A stretch of 17,290 nucleotides of DNA from Parvularia atlantis (Eukaryota; Opisthokonta; Rotosphaerida), in contig CALSCO010000341.1 in assembly GCA_943704415.1 (NCBI GenBank), positions 1-17,290 on the forward strand, written 5' to 3'. Numbering within the stretch: position 1 is the first letter of the stretch; each line of letters starts with the position of its first letter. Below, one piece after another: positions 9,001 to 17,290 of this stretch. The position numbers and the translations under genes were made by a program. The notes beneath the pieces are model-generated. The model was not told the origin of the DNA. It was given only the letters and a program-made list of their open reading frames with translations, and did no database searches.

Positions 9001-11212
9001 GCGGTCGCCGCGAGCGAGCCGCTCGTGTCGGAGATCCTGCGGCACTGCCCGTTGCTCACGATCGGTGCGCCGGCCCGGCCTGGCGCCCGCTGCTCTGCTC
9101 ACCGTGCAACGCAGACGTGATCGAGCCGAGCGTGCAGCTGGCCCTGCTCGTCAACCACACGCCCGTCGCGCAGGCGCTGCTCGGGTACGCGTGCAAGTGC
9201 AACGAGTCGGACTTGCCGCTGTCGCCGGGCGTGCACGAGTCGGCCGAAGCGCTCGCGGCCGTGCAGCCGTTCCGGCGCGCCAACTTGCTGCTGTGCGCGG
9301 TGCGCCGCGCCCTCTGCTTGCCCCGGCCGTGCGACTGACGACGACCAAACAAACGCCCGGCAGATCTCGCGCGCCCAGACGGACCTGCTGAGCGCGTGCC
9401 TGATGGCCGAGGGCAACTCGATGACGGACCTTGAGGCGCGCGTCGTGCTGCGCGTGACAGCCGCGTTCTGCAAAGACCCCGTCCTGATCCAACTGCTGCT
9501 CGACTCGCCGCTCGGTGGACGGTGCGCGTACTCCTACTTTCGACTCGACGCTCGCCGCGCTCACGCGGCTCGCAGGTTCGAGCTGACAACGGACCTGGTA
9601 ATCACCGCGGCACAGAGCGGCCTGGCGAGCGTGCTGCAGAGCCTGATGACGCGCCGCGAGCAGGTCCGTTGTCCACGCACACGCTCCACGCGCGCAGCCG
9701 ACACCGCCGCAGGTGACGATCTTCCAGCAGTTTCTCAAGGACCTCGCTCTGCAGGAGGCTGCGCTCAAGGACCACGGGCCGCTCGTGCGCCAGCTTGTGG
9801 CGTGTGGCGCCGACGCCCGTCTGGCCGCCGCGCAGCTTGAGCGCCGCGGCCTGCCGTCAGGCGCGAAGCAGCTCATTGCGCTCGGTACGTGTGCTGTGCC
9901 GTTGCGTACCAGTGCGGCTGACGGCCTGTCGCGCAGCCACGAACGTGCTCAAGGCCGCGGCTGCGCCCGTCGACACGATGCAGCCGTCTGGCGACCAGCG
10001 CATGGAGATCTCGCGCAGCGGTATGCGCACGCCTTCAGGGCACGCGCGACCGCACGCTCATTTCGCGGCAGTCGGCGCGCTCAACCGGTCCAACTCGCTC
10101 GACGCGCTCGTGGCCGCCGCGACGCGCATCGCCATGCCGGACGACATGTCGCCGCCGAAGGCACGCCGCGTCAACGCTGCACGCTGCACGCTGACTGACT
10201 GCTTGCGCGCAGAGCGAGTCGGCGTACCACTCGTCAGGGTCGTCGACCTCGTCCAAGAAGATCCCGCTCGAGTCGTTTGCGGTGCGCCCATGTCTTGCAA
10301 CCACGTGTCGGTCTTGCTGACACTGTGCCGGCAGCGCGTCAGCCTGATCGTGTTTGGCCTGTCGCCGTTCCCGATGGACGCGGCCGTGACGGTGCTGTCC
10401 GACAGCGAGCGCTCGCTGCGCGCCAAGCCCGAGCTCGCGCTACCTGGGTGTAAGCTGCAGCGGGTGCGCGCCTTGCGTCGTCGCCCGTGCTGCCGCTCAA
10501 CATGACGGTGCAGATCGAGGACCTCGTGCGGGCCGGCGACCTGATCAGCGACGTTGCCGTCGGCGACGACCCGTCGCGGCACCTGCTGCAGTGGACCGAG
10601 GCGGCGTGGAACGCAGCGATCGACGAGGTGCGCACGCTGGCTGGCAGCAGAGTTATCTGATCGCCTCATCGTTCACGCAGCGTGGCAAGAGCAACGACCT
10701 GTACCTCGCGTTTGAGCGCGCCCAGACGCGCTACTGCGAGTACTACCTCGGGCTGCTGCAGAGTGCGGCGCTGGTGCGGTCCATCTGGTGCGGGTGCGCG
10801 CTGCGTGCGGCTCACCGCCTCGGTCGCAGATGTGGACGAATGGCAGCGACGACGCGCGCACACTCGCCCAGGCCACCGTCGAGCAGCACCGCGAGCACCT
10901 GCGCAGCATCCTCACGGACCCCGCGGCCATTCCGGCGACGTGCGTCGCTCTGTCTACTGCACTGCCGCTGCCGGTGCTGACGGGCCACACGCAGCATGAT
11001 GGACACGCTGCGCGCCGCGCTCGACACGCCCCTGCTCGGCAAGATCGTCCGTGCTGAGCTGATCAAGACCCTGCGCGTGCGTCTTCACCTTGCTGTTCGT
11101 TGGTGACTGACGCGTTTTGCGCTCACAGCAGGAGGCGCGCGCACAGCAGGCAGCACCGAGCGGCGCGGCAGCGTCGGCGGGCGCGCGGCGGCGCTCGTCG
11201 ACCAGCCGCTGA
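6031..11212 (+). CDS. Unrecognised ~1254-aa protein with ankyrin-like helical repeats (27 exons)
   Basis: I do not recognise this family. Exons: 6031-6132, 6186-6641, 6700-6749, 6808-6881, 6940-7142, 7197-7283, 7342-7528, 7585-7878, 7928-8218, 8280-8413, 8472-8570, 8630-8753, 8810-8910, 8965-9064, 9115-9299, 9364-9521, 9576-9663, 9713-9884, 9937-10020, 10072-10169, 10213-10281, 10335-10463, 10514-10627, 10681-10773, 10830-10939, 10995-11076, 11132-11212. All junctions keep one frame to a TGA at 11210-11212. In order: MSRRRA and a Pro run (7-16); a small possibly folded N-terminal region; a basic low-complexity linker; a conserved-looking helical block (about 325-375, with LPLVLRMIQF and LEWKNIRRVVNQLFP); basic residues and two Asp runs (about 400-430); a Ser-Pro-rich segment (SRSPFNPLDSRSPLKR, TSPLSP); ankyrin-like helix pairs (about 627-970, for example ELVTAAVMRGLPATVRTLL and LVRQLVACGADA); then a helical C-terminal part ending in a basic Ser-rich tail. 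It could be nuclear given the acidic/basic tracts, but that is inference. The start is the first Met giving an open spliced frame. Confidence 0.7.
6048..6078 (+). repeat. (CCG)n coding tract, poly-proline
   Basis: Near-perfect CCG units with one CCA encode ten consecutive prolines at residues 7-16 of the unrecognised protein, directly after MSRRRA. Confidence 0.85.
7632..7703 (+). repeat. Two (GAC)n coding tracts, poly-aspartate
   Basis: Runs of about seven (7632-7652) and eight (7680-7703) GAC codons encode two Asp blocks separated by a short Gly/Ser/Asn segment. They form the acidic core between the Arg/Lys-rich segment and YKPGRGR. Pure codon repeats suggest replication slippage. Confidence 0.9.
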
Positions 11213-11282
11213 TCACCCTGAACAGTTTGCTAATTGTTTTACTTTCCACTGCACCGCACCACACGGCACGGAAGAAACGGTC
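11213..11282. other. 70-bp convergent intergenic spacer
   Basis: This stretch separates the TGA of the unrecognised plus-strand gene from the TGA of the cysteine synthase-like minus-strand gene. It includes a short AT-rich patch around 11226-11246, one of the few in the window and a plausible place for 3'-end formation on either strand. No clear AATAAA is present, and both 3' UTRs probably overlap. Confidence 0.6.
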
Positions 11283-13079
11283 TCACTGCACAAAGCCGAG
11301 GTCGTCGCCGAGCGCGGTCGGCGTGAGGCCCCACGTCGCGAGCACGTCTGGGTTCCAGAACTTGGACAGGTGCCGGTGCCCGCTGTCGCACAGGATCTGC
11401 GCGGCCGCGCGTGGGCGAGCGCGAGAATGTGGGCGCGGGGTGCAGCGTACCGTCACGATCGTGTGGCCCGGCCCGAGCTGCCGCGCGAGCTTGACCGCGC
11501 CGACGCAGTTCATGGCCGACGACGAGCCCACAAACAGGCCGTCCTTGCGCATCAGATAGTGCGCCATCTCGACGGCCTCGCGGTCGGTGCCGCGGAAGGC
11601 GTCGTCGACGACTGCGCGCTGAAAGTTGGCTGTGAGCCGGTTGTTAATCCCGATGCCCTCGGTGATCGTGTCGACCTGGTGCTGTGGCGGCGGGCGCGGT
11701 CAGCAGCGCATCTTCTTCTGCTCGCCAACCGGCAGCCACCTTGCGCCGCCGCCCCTCCGCGTCCTCGCGCGCGTACAGCACGCCGTGCTTGACGCGCGCG
11801 AACAGCGCCGAGCCCGGCGGGTCGATCAGCGCGACGCGCACGCCCGCGTTTTGCTCCTTCAGGTACGCCGACACGCCCGCGATCGTCCCGCCCGTGCCTG
11901 TTTGCGGTCGTCACGCGTAAGAGCACGGCAGCAAGCGCGCCCAAACATACCTGCTGCCATCACGACCGCGTCCACCCGCCCGTCCGTCTGTTGCCAGATC
12001 TCGGGGCCAGTGCCTGCGCGCTCGCTTGTTCAGCACGCGGCAGGAACGACCATCGCACGCTGGTCATACCTTCGTAGTGCGCGGCAAAGTTGGCAAGGTT
12101 GTCAAACTGGTCGGCAAAGAAGCCGAGCGGGTCCTGCGACCCGCACAGCACGTGAGCTACACTTCAAACGTATGCACAGCCACGCGCCTGCCGTGCACGC
12201 TCGCGCGCGAGGTTGCAGTGCTGCTCCGGGTTCGAAAACGACACCGGCCGCACCTTCTCGACCGTCGCGCCGAGGGCCGTCAGCAGCGCGTACTTTTCCT
12301 GCGCCTGCGCACGCTCAGTCTCCCTTCGTGTGCTGCAGCTGCGGCGGCGGCGCACCTGGTCATCCGGGATGCAGATGTGGCAGCGGTAGCCGCGTGCGCG
12401 CGCGACCATCGCGAGGCTAATGCCGGTGCTGCCGGCGGTGCCTTGCGCGTCGCTTGACGATCAGGAAGGCCACGCACGCGCACAGCAGACGCAGACGCAC
12501 CCTCGTAGATTGTCCCGCCGGGTCTAAGCGCGCCCGCAGCCTCGGCGCGGCGCACGATGAACAGCGCGACGCGGTCCTTGACGCTGCCGCCCGGGTTAAG
12601 GAACTCGGCCTTGGCCTGCGCAGAGACGATGGCAGCGCGCACATCAACGCGACGTGCATGTGACATGCGCCGGGTGTCACAAACGCACGAGGATTGTGCA
12701 ACCGGTCTGCCGCGAGAGGCTGCGGATGAGCACAAGCGGCGTGCGCCCGATCAGGCCCTCGAGGCCCTCGACGGGCGCATAGTCGGCGCGGTCCTGGCGC
12801 CACACGTCACGATCAGCGCATCGATGGAGCACGGCGCACGAGGCGAGGCGCACCGCACGCAGCAGGCCGAGCCGCGCGAGCGACGCGCGGAGATCGCCGA
12901 GCGTGAACGAGACGGCGCGGCGTCGTCGTCGGCGCATGTACGCGACGACCTGCGGTCCGATGCGTGAGACCGCAGCATGCAACACGCAGCAGGCACACGG
13001 TGGCGCGCACCGCGCAGAAGCTGAGCACGAGCGTGGCGGACGCGACGAGCCCGACGCGCACGGCGACATCGCCACTCAT
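11283..13079 (-). CDS. MCY1: Membrane-anchored cysteine synthase-like PLP enzyme (11 exons)
   Basis: Fold-type II PLP enzyme of the cysteine synthase / cystathionine beta-synthase family, which performs beta-replacement on O-acetyl-serine or related substrates. Exons: 13079-13011, 12949-12854, 12793-12689, 12615-12501, 12441-12356, 12304-12188, 12133-12070, 12013-11951, 11897-11740, 11681-11451, 11396-11283; about 405 aa. [11 protein letters not shown] opens the catalytic domain. NPGGSVKDR (97-105) contains Lys103, the expected Schiff-base lysine. TAGSTGIS (130-137) is the substrate loop, and TGGTIAG (about 240-246) is the PLP-phosphate loop. [21 protein letters not shown] is typical of this subgroup. 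The C-terminus has SSSAMN and [14 protein letters not shown]. An N-terminal hydrophobic segment (about 9-28) followed by six consecutive Arg is a signal anchor. Yeast Mcy1 and related fungal proteins share this architecture and sit at the mitochondrial outer membrane; location here is inferred. Yeast Mcy1 is not the main cysteine-forming enzyme, so the substrate is uncertain. The gene is divergent from the SMP/C2 gene. Confidence 0.9.
12134..12187 (-). other. Probable GC-AG intron in the cysteine synthase-like gene (intron 6)
   Basis: The exon ends in codons for NLARERARQ and the next begins [10 protein letters not shown]. Both flanks look conserved and the junction must be phase 0. The donor is CAG/GCGCGT and the acceptor TCGCAG, giving 54 nt, the modal size here. 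GT-based alternatives need a 36-nt intron (GTTTGA donor) or a different acceptor at a TAG that would insert unfamiliar residues. The donor is identical to the proposed GC donor in the LeuRS gene. Confidence 0.55.
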
Positions 13080-13209
13080 TGCTCAGCACTCGTCCCACTA
13101 GCTGCCAATGTTCATCTGTGTGGCACATGCACACGCCCGAGCGTCACGGTAAGGTAGTGTGCTTAGAGCAGCTGTAGGCTGACACGCTGGATTTCGGGCA
13201 GGTCTAGCC
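13080..13209. promoter_or_regulatory. 130-bp divergent promoter (cysteine synthase-like / SMP-C2 gene)
   Basis: This is the entire interval between two opposing start codons at 13079 (minus) and 13210 (plus). It is less GC-rich than the flanking exons and contains no recognisable TATA box. Given its length, both transcripts must start within it or have very short leaders. The promoter function is inferred from geometry. Confidence 0.6.
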
Positions 13210-16200
13210 ATGGAGCTCGCTGTTGGCGCGGCTGTTCGCGGCGCGTTGACGTGGGCCGCGACGCTGCTGCTCGTCCAGGTGCGTGATCCGCCGTCTCCTC
13301 CGCCTGGCGATCGTGCTGACCACGTCGAGGCGCAGCTGCTGCTCGTGCTCTTCCTGCGCCGCGCCGTGCGCCGCGCGCGCGACATGACCGTCAAGGGCCA
13401 CCGCGTCCTGGCCGTACCGGACGCGCTAAAGAGCGCGACGCCGGCGCCCGAGCGCATCGGCCCCGGCTTCCCGATCGAGTCGACCAACTGGATCAACCAG
13501 ATCTTCGAGCGCGTGTTCATCGAGCTGCGCGAGCACAACACGGTCGAGCGCATGGTCGTCGACAAGCTCAACGCCGAGTTTGCGGCCGTGCTCAAGAAGA
13601 CCAAGCTCGTCGTACGTCACGCTGCCAGACGCGCTGCACGTGACACGCGCCTGACCGTACGGCCGTCCAGAACCGCCTGTCGGTTAAGAGCTTCACGAGC
13701 GGCAACCGCGCGCCCGAGATCCGCAACGCGCACGTCATCCAGAGCACCGATGTCACAGCGGCCGATCTCGTGCGCCCCGCTGCTGTGGCCATGGCCCGTG
13801 CTGACCGCGTGCACGCATCCTGTGCGCAGAACGTCGTGCTGAGCGTGCACTACGTCGGGATGCTCGCGCTCGCCGTCGAGACGACGCTGCAGCTGCCGGC
13901 GATCGGGCAGCTCGCGGTCTCGGTCAAGGTGCTCGTGCGCGAGATCAGCGGGCGGCTCCTGCTCAAGCTGCACAACCCGGACGAGACGCGCGCGCAAATG
14001 ACCGTGTGCTTCCTTGACAACCCGACGTTCGACTTTGAGGTCGAGTCGCAGATCGGCGACCGCACGCGCGGCATTGTCGAGAAGGCGATCAAGGTGCGCT
14101 CGAAGCGACGCCGCCGCAGCGTCTCACCGCCGCCACGCCCGCGCAGACGCTGCTCAAGAGTGCGGTCAGCAAGGCCGTCGTCGAGCCGAACAAGAAGGCG
14201 TTCATGATCCGGGTGCGCGCCTGGGATAACGCGCCGCCGGCACACTGACGACGGCCGCGCGCAGGGTCTGCCGCTGATCGAGGCCAAGAAGAAGGTGCGC
14301 ACCGACATTGTTGCGCACCTGCACGTCAAGGGTGCGCATCGCGTTTGTGTGCGACAGCACCTCGTCGCTGACGCGAGCGCGCAGTTATCGACGCGAAGGG
14401 ACTTGCGGCCGCGGACCGTAACGGTGCGCGCTCACGGGTGCACACGCACGTGCTGGCCGTGCTGAGACTTGCGCGCACGCGGTCGCGCTCAGGCTTCAGC
14501 GACCCATACGTCAAGGTGCGCGTGCAGAAGGCGGTCAAGCAGACGGCCATCCTGCACAAGAACCTCAATCCGACCTGGAACGAGACGTTCTCCTTGTGCG
14601 GCACCGCGCGCATGGGGTCACGCGCGTCTGTGCACGCTCACGCTCTGCGTGTGCCGCAGTGACATCACCGAGATGGACCCGCAGGTTATCCTCGAGGTGT
14701 TTGACCACGACCGCGTCGGCAAGGGTGCGCTGCTGCTTCTGTACCCTCGCGTCCTGCCGGCGGTCTAACGCACAGCCAACGGTGCGCAGGGAGCTTTCTT
14801 GGCGAGCTGTCGTTCATGCTCGCGAGCGTGCCGACGAGCAGCGAGGACGAGGGCCCGACGCGCTTCTCGAAAGTGCGGTCGCACCGCGCATGCGGTCGTT
14901 CGTGCGCACCAACGCGCACGCCTCGTCGGCAGCCGCTGCAGCGCCGCGGCTCGGGCACAAGCGGCGTCGACGTTAAGGGCGTGCTGACGTACGAGGTCTT
15001 TGTGAAGCGCGCCGCGCCCGGCACGTCGCTCAGCAGCGTCGACGACGGTGCGCGCTCGAGGGCTTGTGTGCGCGTGCAGGCGTCCTAACCGCACCGCGCA
15101 GATTCGGACGCGGAGCTCGAGGACGGGATGAACGTGGTCGTGGCCATCCCGGGCTGCCCGAAGCGCAGCCTGTCGAGCCCGACGTGCTACGTGCTGGGCG
15201 TGCATGGTGCGCTTCCGCACCAGCGGCTGACTGCGTCGCCTGACCGCTCGCGCCCGCCAGTGCTCGAGGGCCGCAAGCTGCACGCGAGCGACGACAACGG
15301 TGCCTCGTTGGTATGCCCCTCACGATGTGGCGCTGATGGCGTGCGACCCAACAGGCCTGAGCGACCCGTACTGCAAGGTGTCGATCGGCGGCGTTACAAA
15401 GAAGACGCAGACGATCAAGAAGACGCTCAACCCGCACTGGAACAACAAGATGGCCTTGTGCGCGCTGTATGCTGCGCGACGAGGGTGCGGACGCTGACCG
15501 CGATCGCAGCTTCGTCAAGAACCGCCAGGAGGAGGTCGTCTTCGCCGTTTACGACTGGGACCTGGGCAAGAAGGGTGCGCCCGCGCAACGGATCGGCGCG
15601 GCCTCACGCGGGGCGCACCCCAGACGACTTTCTCGGCTACGCGTCTGTGCCGATCAGCGCGCTCGTGCCCAACGTGATCAAGACGCACACGCTCGTGCTG
15701 CAGAAGCGGTGCGTGCGTGCCCGTGAGCGCAATGAGGGTTTGACGCGCTCGCCGCAGCTCCGAGAGCGACGAGGTCGACGGCGAGATCGTCGTCAACACC
15801 GTACTCGAGCACATTTTTGCGCAGGACGCGAACCGCTACGAGCAGTTCTTCGTCGGTTCGGACTACGTGCTGCCCGAGGACCGCGTGGTGCACGCCGACG
15901 GTGCGCTGCTGGCCTGTCTGCGCTCGCTGGCTGACGCGCGCACCGAACCGCAGACGAGTCGCTGGACGGCGAGGACGAGAGCGCCGAGCCCGTCGACCGC
16001 GAGCACGACACGGCGGGCATGCGTTCGCGGCACCGCTCCGCCGTGGCGCGCGTGGCCGACGACGGCGACGACGTAGCGTCGATGGACTCGAAGACGTCCG
16101 AGGCAACGACGGGCACGAGCGGCGGCCATTGGATGGTTTCCATAGCGTCGCTGGACGAGATCGGCCGCAAGGTGCGCGTGTGCGCGCGGCTGTGTACGTA

Positions 16201-16530
16201 TGCGGGCTCAGCGGGTGCGCGCAGGTGCACCTGTTCAACCTGCACCGCTTCCTGCGCCACCGCTTCGTCGGCTTCCGCGCGTGCTTCATCTGCAAGCGCA
16301 GCACGACTTTCATCGACGCGTTCAAGTGCCGCGGTGCGCGTGCTCCTCCCTGGGCACGGCCGCGCAGGCGGCTCAGCGCCCACCCCCGCGCAGACTGCCA
16401 CCAGATCTGCCACAAGTCGTGCCACAAGATGGCGCCCGTGTGCGCGTCGCCCGCGAGCGGCGCCCTGCCGGGCTCGCCGCTGTCGGGCTCGTCGTCGTCG
16501 ATGCCGATGTCGCCCACGCCGACGGTCTGA
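13210..16530 (+). CDS. Membrane-anchored SMP-C2-C2-C1 protein, tricalbin/E-Syt-like (20 exons)
   Basis: Probable ER-anchored lipid-transfer protein at membrane contact sites. Exons: 13210-13278, 13336-13611, 13671-13769, 13830-14093, 14147-14212, 14265-14331, 14385-14423, 14493-14595, 14660-14724, 14790-14872, 14942-15047, 15102-15206, 15261-15299, 15355-15457, 15510-15574, 15624-15708, 15758-15900, 15954-16171, 16225-16333, 16394-16530; about 746 aa, TGA at 16528. A hydrophobic segment (about 12-30) followed by Arg-rich residues is the anchor. STNWINQIFERVF (from about residue 71) through FLDNPTFDFEVES resembles an SMP domain. C2A has DRNGFSDPY and FDHD (Asp344, Asp346); C2B has DDNGLSDPY and YDWD (Asp510, Asp512), so Ca2+-binding loops look intact. 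After an acidic linker comes a C1 zinc finger: His672-x12-Cys685-x2-Cys688-x11-Cys700-x2-Cys703-x4-His708-x2-Cys711-x6-Cys718. The tail is Ser/Pro-rich. Fungal tricalbins and animal E-Syts normally lack C1. C2 and C1 calls are firm; SMP is moderate. Confidence 0.87.
14873..14941 (+). other. Stop-free 69-nt intron between C2A and its linker
   Basis: It has a consensus GTGCGG donor and CTGCAG acceptor, lies in phase 0, is exactly 23 codons long and contains no in-frame stop. Retention would therefore insert 23 Arg/Ala-rich residues after RFSK without shifting the frame. I treat it as an intron because it matches the borders and composition of its neighbours. Confidence 0.65.
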
Positions 16531-16622
16531 GTCCCCCCCTGTGTGTGCGTGCACACGCACTTCGTCTTGTGCTTGAGCTGATGCTCACCCGTCATGCAAT
16601 CGAGTTTCGACTGATTACGTCG
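16531..16622. other. 92-bp tandem intergenic spacer
   Basis: It lies between the TGA of the SMP-C2 gene and the start of the GTPase gene. It contains a C-rich run, a short GTGTGTG/GTGCACAC patch, and a somewhat AT-richer stretch just before the ATG. It must serve as the terminator region of one gene and the promoter of the next; no specific signal is recognisable. Confidence 0.5.
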
Positions 16623-17290
16623 ATGGACGCGTCGGCGTCGGTGCGTCGCCTCTCTCCCGCGCCTCTCTGCTCTCGCTGCGCCTCACGCCGCGTGCCCGGC
16701 ACGGCGGGGCCCCGGCAGCTGCTCGGCTTCGCGCAGACGGCGGCCAACGCCGACGCGCACGCCAACCGCATCTTCGACGCCGACTTCACCCCGCCGGCGC
16801 CCGCCGCGCCGCCCGACACGGACGAGGACGCGGACGAGGCCGACGACGCGCGCGCGGCCGGCGAGGGCGACGCGCCGCCGCTGCCGCGCACGATCGTCAC
16901 GTGGCGCGAGATGTTGCTGGACGAGGGCGCGGCGCACACGGCCGACCTCGCGGCGCTGGTGCGCGCAGCCGTGGCGCCAACGAACGGCGCCCTGACCGGC
17001 GAGGTGGCGCCAGGTGGAGGAGAGGATACGCCGCGGCCAGGTTGAGACGCTGTTTGAGGTCGGTTTCGAGGGTGTGTCAGTGCCTGCAGGCGGGCCGCGC
17101 GCGTGCGCACGTGCGGCTCACGCCCGGACGTAGCCACCGGCGCGCCGATGAACCTCACCGCGGACGAGTACGCAAGAGCCCTGGCGAGGTTACGTGCCGT
17201 CGGCGAGCGCGTCAAGGCCGACGTGACGGTGCTGCGCGAGCGCGTGGTGGACGGTGCGTGCCGCGTGCTGCGCAACGTGTGGAGGCGGGG
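16623..17290 (+). CDS. GTPBP1/GTPBP2-like translational GTPase, 5' portion (partial)
   Basis: Exons: 16623-16640, 16719-16958, 17014-17071, 17134-17253; intron 4 starts at 17254 and runs off the window. These give 145 complete codons. After an acidic Asp/Glu/Ala segment, the spliced protein reads ALVEERIRRGQVETLFEVGFE, then LTADEYARALARLRAV, then VKADVTVLRERVV. The last block resembles the region just upstream of the G domain in GTPBP1/GTPBP2 (GADITVLREREV as I recall it), a family of EF-Tu/eRF3-like GTPases linked to ribosome rescue and mRNA decay. The G domain itself would lie outside the window, so no P-loop is visible. Intron 2 (16959-17013) is needed to move from the first frame into the VEERIRRG frame. 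The six-codon first exon is the least certain part; a start elsewhere is possible. Confidence 0.72.

Noticed and set aside
10444-10513. A longer intron starting at GTGTAAG in the unknown gene
   Set aside because: A donor at 10464 (GTGCGC) preserves phase 0, matches the dominant donor and gives a standard 50-nt intron, so the shorter intron was preferred.
6031-11212. Two separate genes, one for the N-terminal acidic part and one for the ankyrin-like part
   Set aside because: No stop, spacer or plausible new start falls between them, and every junction from 6031 to 11212 keeps a single frame with consensus borders.
1-17290. Bacterial high-GC origin (for example an actinobacterial operon)
   Set aside because: Conserved eukaryotic-type LeuRS, C2 and C1 domains are broken into short exons by GT-AG introns, with no ribosome-binding sites or operon layout.
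1-17290. A novel defence, mobile or viral system
   Set aside because: No transposase, integrase, terminal repeats, CRISPR repeats, toxin-antitoxin pair or viral genes were seen. The content is ordinary nuclear genes.

Overview
This is a GC-rich eukaryotic nuclear fragment, gene-dense and crowded with very short introns. I reconstructed five protein-coding genes by joining exons so that reading frame, GT/AG borders and, where I know the family, conserved blocks all agree. There are about 90 introns in 17.3 kb. All are roughly 43-78 nt, nearly all begin GTGCG and end CAG, and many carry CTGAC or CTAAC 10-30 nt before the acceptor. I see no prokaryotic features, RNA genes, mobile elements or CRISPR arrays. 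The gene set suggests a fungus, possibly an early-diverging (chytrid-like) lineage: a membrane-anchored Mcy1-type cysteine-synthase homologue, a cytosolic leucyl-tRNA synthetase with a short fungal-looking C-terminus, and a tricalbin-like SMP/C2 protein. The species cannot be named from the sequence, and another GC-rich protist is not excluded.

Layout. 1-311: no confident gene, less GC-rich. 312-5570 (-): complete cytosolic leucyl-tRNA synthetase, 32 exons, about 1170 aa. 5571-6030: shared divergent promoter region with (CT)n, (GT)n and (CTC)n tracts. 6031-11212 (+): a 27-exon gene for an unrecognised protein of about 1254 aa with a poly-Pro start, acidic Asp runs, proline-directed Ser/Thr sites and a long ankyrin-like helical-repeat region. 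11213-11282: 70 bp convergent spacer. 11283-13079 (-): PLP-dependent cysteine synthase-like protein with an N-terminal membrane anchor, 11 exons, about 405 aa. 13080-13209: 130 bp divergent promoter. 13210-16530 (+): membrane-anchored SMP-C2-C2-C1 protein, 20 exons, about 746 aa, probably a lipid-transfer or contact-site protein. 16531-16622: short tandem spacer. 16623-17290 (+): 5' part of a GTPBP1/GTPBP2-like translational GTPase, cut by the window edge before its G domain.

The genes do not form a pathway. They are ordinary housekeeping and membrane-contact genes packed closely in alternating orientation. The most unusual aspects are the splicing grammar (uniform GTGCG donors, two likely GC-AG introns, stop-free introns divisible by three, CG-dinucleotide acceptor tracts), the C1 domain added to a tricalbin-like protein, and the large unrecognised repeat protein.
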